The notes beneath the pieces were generated by a model. The model worked only from the letters and a program-made list of their open reading frames with translations. It made no database searches and was not told where the DNA came from. Position numbers and translations under genes: made by a program. A stretch of 64,000 bases of DNA from JBFJKD01 sp041600415 (GTDB lineage Bacteria; Pseudomonadota; Gammaproteobacteria; Pseudomonadales; Porticoccaceae): positions 310,001 through 374,000 of the forward strand of contig JBFIKF010000003.1 of the NCBI GenBank assembly GCA_041600415.1, in the 5' to 3' direction. This document shows, one piece after another, positions 60,576 to 64,000 of this stretch (the first letter of the stretch is position 1; the number at the start of each line of letters is the position of its first letter).

Positions 60576-61524
60576 ACCGATAGTTTTTACGACCCTCGCC
60601 CCATTGCGCCGCCTGGTTACCGGACTCGCAAGTTTTATCGTTGCCCTCAGTGCTCCGGTGGTCATGGCGTTCGACTGGCAGGCGATACCCGCACAGGAGT
60701 TGACCCTGTTCCATCCAGGGCAGATTTCCTGGGAGTGGTTGCTGACGCCAGCCGATCACCCCGGGGCCAGCGGCATTCGTGGGGGCAACACTTGTCGCAC
60801 CTGCCACGAGGGACAACAAGCAGACATAGGTACCTCACTGGCCAAAGCAGACGGAGCGGTTACTAACTCACCACCCGCCAGCCTTACCCTCAAGGTGCAA
60901 ACCGCCTGGGATCGACAGCGCTTTTACCTGCGCGCTTCGTGGCCGGTGCGCAGCACCGCAGATCAGGCGAGTCTGTTCACGGTGATGTTCGATGACGGGC
61001 AGCTAACCGAAGCCACCCGTGCTGGCTGTTGGGGCGCGTGCCACGACGATTTAAAGGGTATGCCGAGCGCCACTGCCAATGACGCCCGCAGTAAATACCT
61101 GGTCGCATCCCGCAGCAAGGTGACCCGTCAGGGAGGTGGCGACAATTTTAAGTTACCATCGGAGCTGGCCGCTTTGCGTGCCCAGGGTAAATTCTTTGAA
61201 TACTGGCAGGCGCGCATCAGTGCCAGCGCACCGCCACAGGTACTCGATGGGTATGTTCTCGAACAACGTCACGTTCATTCACAAAGTGCGCTCGACGTGG
61301 AGGCCAGGCAGGAAGGGGGCCGCTGGATAGTCGAGTTAAGTCGCCCCCTCGCAACGGACACGCCGGGCCGTAAAACCTTTGCGATCGGCACCACTTATAC
61401 ATTGGGTTTTGCGGTACACGAATCCAGCGACACAGGCCGTTCCCATTACGTATCCTTTGGCTACAGTCTGAAACTCGCCCCCGGCTCTGCCGATCTGACC
61501 GCAATACGTGTGGAACAACCATGA
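60565..61524 (+). CDS. Ethylbenzene-dehydrogenase-type heme domain cytochrome c, exported
   Basis: 319-residue exported protein. Signal/membrane segment VTGLASFIVALSAPVVMA, then one canonical heme site CRTCHEG (residues about 80-86) and an unusual CX3CH (CWGACHDD, about 155-162), the latter typical of the heme-binding domain family related to ethylbenzene dehydrogenase gamma subunit. C-terminal part is beta-rich (TFAIGTTYTLGFAVHESS ... HYVSFGYSLKL). It probably shuttles electrons in the periplasm between the tetraheme quinol oxidase and the decaheme conduit. ATG at 60565 is preceded by GGGAGCG. Confidence 0.78.
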   Translation: MRSRPIVFTTLAPLRRLVTGLASFIVALSAPVVMAFDWQAIPAQELTLFHPGQISWEWLLTPADHPGASGIRGGNTCRTCHEGQQADIGTSLAKADGAVTNSPPASLTLKVQTAWDRQRFYLRASWPVRSTADQASLFTVMFDDGQLTEATRAGCWGACHDDLKGMPSATANDARSKYLVASRSKVTRQGGGDNFKLPSELAALRAQGKFFEYWQARISASAPPQVLDGYVLEQRHVHSQSALDVEARQEGGRWIVELSRPLATDTPGRKTFAIGTTYTLGFAVHESSDTGRSHYVSFGYSLKLAPGSADLTAIRVEQP

Positions 61525-62552
61525 ATCTACGCCAGATATCGACAGGCCAGCGCGCAGACCAGTACCTGATTAACCGTCAGGCGTGTTTCCTGAACCTCTG
61601 GCGACACCTGTTTTTGTTAATGATCCTGACATTGCAGATCACCGTCCCTGCCCACGCAGACGAAAGTATGTTCACGCTGGATTCAACCCCGGAGCAAGCA
61701 GCAGACAAAACGGCCACGCCCGGGGCGGCTCCCTGTGCGACATGCCACAGCGACCAGCACGGTGCTGGACGCTCAATCCTGCAATCGGTACACGGGGTCG
61801 CGGGAGATAGTCGCACACCCTTTGCCGGACAGGCCTGCATCAGCTGCCACGGCCCGAGCTTGCAACACCGCTCCACGCCCACCGCTGGCACCACCCGCGC
61901 CCGACCAGATGTCACATTTGGCGACGATGCCACGCCCGCTGCAACCCAAAACACCCAGTGTTTGCAGTGCCACCAACGGGATCTCACGGCACATTGGCGC
62001 GGCAGTATTCACGAAGCCCAGAACCTGTCCTGCACCAGTTGTCACACTGTGCATACCAGCAAAGACGAGATTCTCGACAAACGCAGCCAGCCCCCGCTGT
62101 GCCTCACCTGTCACCAGGAAAAGCGGGCCCAGATGTTGCGCCCGTCGAGCCACCCCCTGCAGGACGGGCAAATGTCCTGTACCGATTGCCACAACCCCCA
62201 CGGCTCCACTGGGCCGCAACAGCTGATCAAAGGTACGGTTAACGAAACCTGCTATACCTGCCACGCGGAAAAGCGCGGGCCGTTCCTGTGGGAACATGCG
62301 CCGGTGCGCGAGGATTGCACGATCTGTCACCAACCCCACGGCTCGGTGCATCAGGCGATGTTGAAAAACCGCGCACCCTGGCTCTGTCAGCAGTGTCATC
62401 TGGCGCAATTCCACCCCAGCACCGCCTATAGTGGAACGGGGCTGCCCACCCAGTCATCCCCGGCGCAACAGATGCTGGGCAAAAATTGCCTGAACTGCCA
62501 CTCGACCGTGCACGGCTCAAACCATCCCGCTGGCGCGCGTAAAACTCGGTAG
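61521..62552 (+). CDS. DmsE/MtrA/PioA-type decaheme cytochrome c
   Basis: 343-residue exported cytochrome with ten CXXCH motifs: CATCH, CISCH, CLQCH, CTSCH, CLTCH, CTDCH, CYTCH, CTICH, CQQCH, CLNCH. That count and length are those of MtrA, MtoA, PioA and DmsE, which sit inside an MtrB-type porin to pass electrons through the outer membrane. Signal segment HLFLLMILTLQITVPAHA. It overlaps the upstream cytochrome stop by four bases (ATGA) and is followed directly by the porin gene, the usual order. Confidence 0.92.
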   Translation: MNLRQISTGQRADQYLINRQACFLNLWRHLFLLMILTLQITVPAHADESMFTLDSTPEQAADKTATPGAAPCATCHSDQHGAGRSILQSVHGVAGDSRTPFAGQACISCHGPSLQHRSTPTAGTTRARPDVTFGDDATPAATQNTQCLQCHQRDLTAHWRGSIHEAQNLSCTSCHTVHTSKDEILDKRSQPPLCLTCHQEKRAQMLRPSSHPLQDGQMSCTDCHNPHGSTGPQQLIKGTVNETCYTCHAEKRGPFLWEHAPVREDCTICHQPHGSVHQAMLKNRAPWLCQQCHLAQFHPSTAYSGTGLPTQSSPAQQMLGKNCLNCHSTVHGSNHPAGARKTR

Positions 62553-62557
62553 CGGTG

Positions 62558-64000
62558 ATGATGAAAACGTCTCCTACTCATATCCAGACTCGCACGCGCC
62601 ACAACCCCCACCGGAAACTGCTTCGTAGTCGCCTTATAACCGCGCTGGTTGCTGTCTTCAGTATCGCATCGGTGGCCATGGCTGAGCAGGACGTCTTTAG
62701 CCTCGAGGATGAAACCTCGACCACATCTACATCACCGGCGACCAACCCAACGGCCAAGCAGGCGGAGCTACATCGGCAGATCGAGCTGGGTATCGGTTAC
62801 GTCAGCCGCGAAACGGCACGCTTCGGCGTTCACAAAGGCCTCGACGAGCAGGGCCTGGTGGGGCTTGCCAGCTTTGAGTTGCAGGCGGTTGCAGCGGCCG
62901 GCCGGCACGCGGGCTACTGGCTATTGAACGGCCGGGACCTGGGGACAGATGCTCGTTCCGTTGCCTTGCAGCAGGGCCGTCAGGGCACCTACCAGATCAG
63001 TTTGGACTACAACGAAACGCCCACTGTGCGCAGTCATTCGAGCCACACACCGTTTACCAATCCGGGCAGTGATGATCTATCCCTGCCGAATGGCTGGGTA
63101 CCAGCGACCAGCACCGCCGGCATGACCCAGTTACTGCCAAGTCTGCGGGACGCGGATATGGAGGTTAAGCGTAAACGTTTAACCCTTGGCTATGAACAGG
63201 TGCTACCCGCCCGCTGGCAACTGCGCAGCAGTTATCGCAACGAAACCAAAGATGGTATGAGCTCCCTGGGCGCCGTGATCGGCAACAGTGGCGGTAACCC
63301 ACGGGCGGTGCTGCTACCGCAGCCCATCGACTACCACACCCAGCAGTTTGACGCGGCCCTGAGCTACGCCGCTGACGGCAAACATTTTGAAATCGCCTAC
63401 TACCTGTCAGCCTTCGATCAGGGGGAGCGCGCTCTGACATGGCAAAACCCGTACGGGGCCATCAGCGGCTGGGGCAGCGACTCTTCGGCGGCCGACGCCA
63501 CCGAGGCCAGTGTCGGCTTTCCCGACGGCACCGGGCGTATCGCTCAGCCACCGGATAACCAGTTTCATCAATTCAGCGTGCTCGGCGGCTACCAGTTAGG
63601 CGCGCATTCGCAAATCAACGCCGATCTGGCAATCGGCCGCATGACCCAGGACGAAACGTTTTTACCGTACACGGTAAACCCGGTACTGGCTGCGAGTGTC
63701 GTTGTCCCGCTGCCCCGCGATTCCCTCGATGGGCGCATCGATACCACCCTGTTCAATCTGCGCTTTACCTCGCGACCGACACCGCGCTTTAACTGGCGCG
63801 CAGCCTGGCGCTACGATAACCGCGACAACAAAACCCCGCGGGACGAGTACTTTTTTATTGCGGGGGATTCCATCACCCAGACCGACGCGGGCAGTGCCAG
63901 CAGCACCCTGAGTCGCTATCGCCGCAACGAACCGTACAGTTATCGCGAGCAAACATTCAGTGCGGACGCCAGCTATAGAGTGGCGCGACGTACCGATCTG
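62558..64000 (+). CDS. MtrB/PioB-family outer membrane beta-barrel, 3'-truncated by the window edge
   Basis: 481 codons up to the window end; full-length family members are about 650-800 residues, so the C-terminal third or more is missing. After a long N-terminal leader (signal segment LITALVAVFSIASVAMA) it has a short linker and then alternating beta-strands (IELGIGYVSRETARFGVHKG, YQISLDYNETP, LTLGYEQVLPARWQLRSSY) of the MtrB/PioB barrel. The N-terminal CxxC of Shewanella MtrB is not present, as in PioB. Six bases downstream of the decaheme gene, making the outer membrane conduit complete with it. Confidence 0.85.
   Translation, partial: MMKTSPTHIQTRTRHNPHRKLLRSRLITALVAVFSIASVAMAEQDVFSLEDETSTTSTSPATNPTAKQAELHRQIELGIGYVSRETARFGVHKGLDEQGLVGLASFELQAVAAAGRHAGYWLLNGRDLGTDARSVALQQGRQGTYQISLDYNETPTVRSHSSHTPFTNPGSDDLSLPNGWVPATSTAGMTQLLPSLRDADMEVKRKRLTLGYEQVLPARWQLRSSYRNETKDGMSSLGAVIGNSGGNPRAVLLPQPIDYHTQQFDAALSYAADGKHFEIAYYLSAFDQGERALTWQNPYGAISGWGSDSSAADATEASVGFPDGTGRIAQPPDNQFHQFSVLGGYQLGAHSQINADLAIGRMTQDETFLPYTVNPVLAASVVVPLPRDSLDGRIDTTLFNLRFTSRPTPRFNWRAAWRYDNRDNKTPRDEYFFIAGDSITQTDAGSASSTLSRYRRNEPYSYREQTFSADASYRVARRTDL

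Noticed and set aside
1..64000. tRNA, rRNA, CRISPR array, prophage or transposase genes
   Set aside because: No cloverleaf with a T-loop in the right place, no rRNA text, no regular spacer-repeat array and no transposase or integrase motif was found.

Overview
The window is chromosomal DNA from a moderately GC-rich gammaproteobacterium. Its housekeeping blocks (ilvI-ilvN-ilvC-pssA-leuA followed by a holD-like gene and rimI; cbpA-cbpM; clpB; cnoX-purL; mltF; tadA) are arranged as in Pseudomonas and its marine relatives. The acyl-CoA catabolism genes and a FadL porin suggest a marine oligotroph or hydrocarbon/alicycle degrader of the Cellvibrionales/Spongiibacteraceae kind. That placement is an inference from gene content. 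No rRNA, tRNA, CRISPR array, phage or transposase was seen.

Layout. 1-9.2 kb: 3' part of glutaryl-CoA dehydrogenase, a GFA-family protein, a secreted protein of unknown function, an HSL-type esterase, an MFS transporter, PpnN, a 59-residue CxxC protein, a membrane diguanylate cyclase and a thiolase. 9.3-17.8 kb, all on the minus strand: cbpA-cbpM, a VOC protein, an acyltransferase, prfC, an M23 peptidase, NfeD-SPFH, holD-like-rimI. 17.8-23.9 kb: branched-chain amino acid genes with pssA; leuA is preceded by a leucine-rich leader peptide. 24-35.5 kb: a DUF4124 protein, a redoxin, clpB with a sigma32-type promoter, a NIF3-like protein, cnoX-purL, mltF, tadA.

35.5-40 kb is a catabolic cluster matching cyclohexanecarboxyl-CoA degradation (badR-like MarR regulator, alicyclic acyl-CoA dehydrogenase, crotonase, badI, badH). 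It would make pimeloyl-CoA, whose beta-oxidation ends at glutaryl-CoA, and so fits the glutaryl-CoA dehydrogenase and thiolase at the start of the window. An intrinsic terminator lies inside the operon before badI. 40.0-41.2 kb is an AT-richer patch with a complete integron gene cassette (147-aa protein plus a textbook attC site) and no integrase, followed by what looks like the start of a second cassette.

41.2-52.4 kb is accessory: an MFS transporter, a FadL porin, a two-gene operon of an SCP2-like protein and a linalool dehydratase/isomerase-family protein, small stress and lipoproteins, an HsaA-like flavoprotein, a crotonase, a YghU-type GST and a PAP2 phosphatase. 52.5-56.3 kb is a tightly overlapping operon of AMP/thymidine phosphorylase, PRPP synthetase and a beta-CASP RNase-like hydrolase, probably a nucleotide salvage module. 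56.5-59.6 kb holds a MerR regulator, a copper P-type ATPase and a cupredoxin. From about 59.8 kb to the window end, preceded by an Fnr/Anr-like box, is a multiheme operon: NapC/CymA-type tetraheme, an ethylbenzene-dehydrogenase-type heme protein, a DmsE/MtrA-type decaheme and an MtrB/PioB porin cut by the window edge. This is an extracellular electron transfer conduit.
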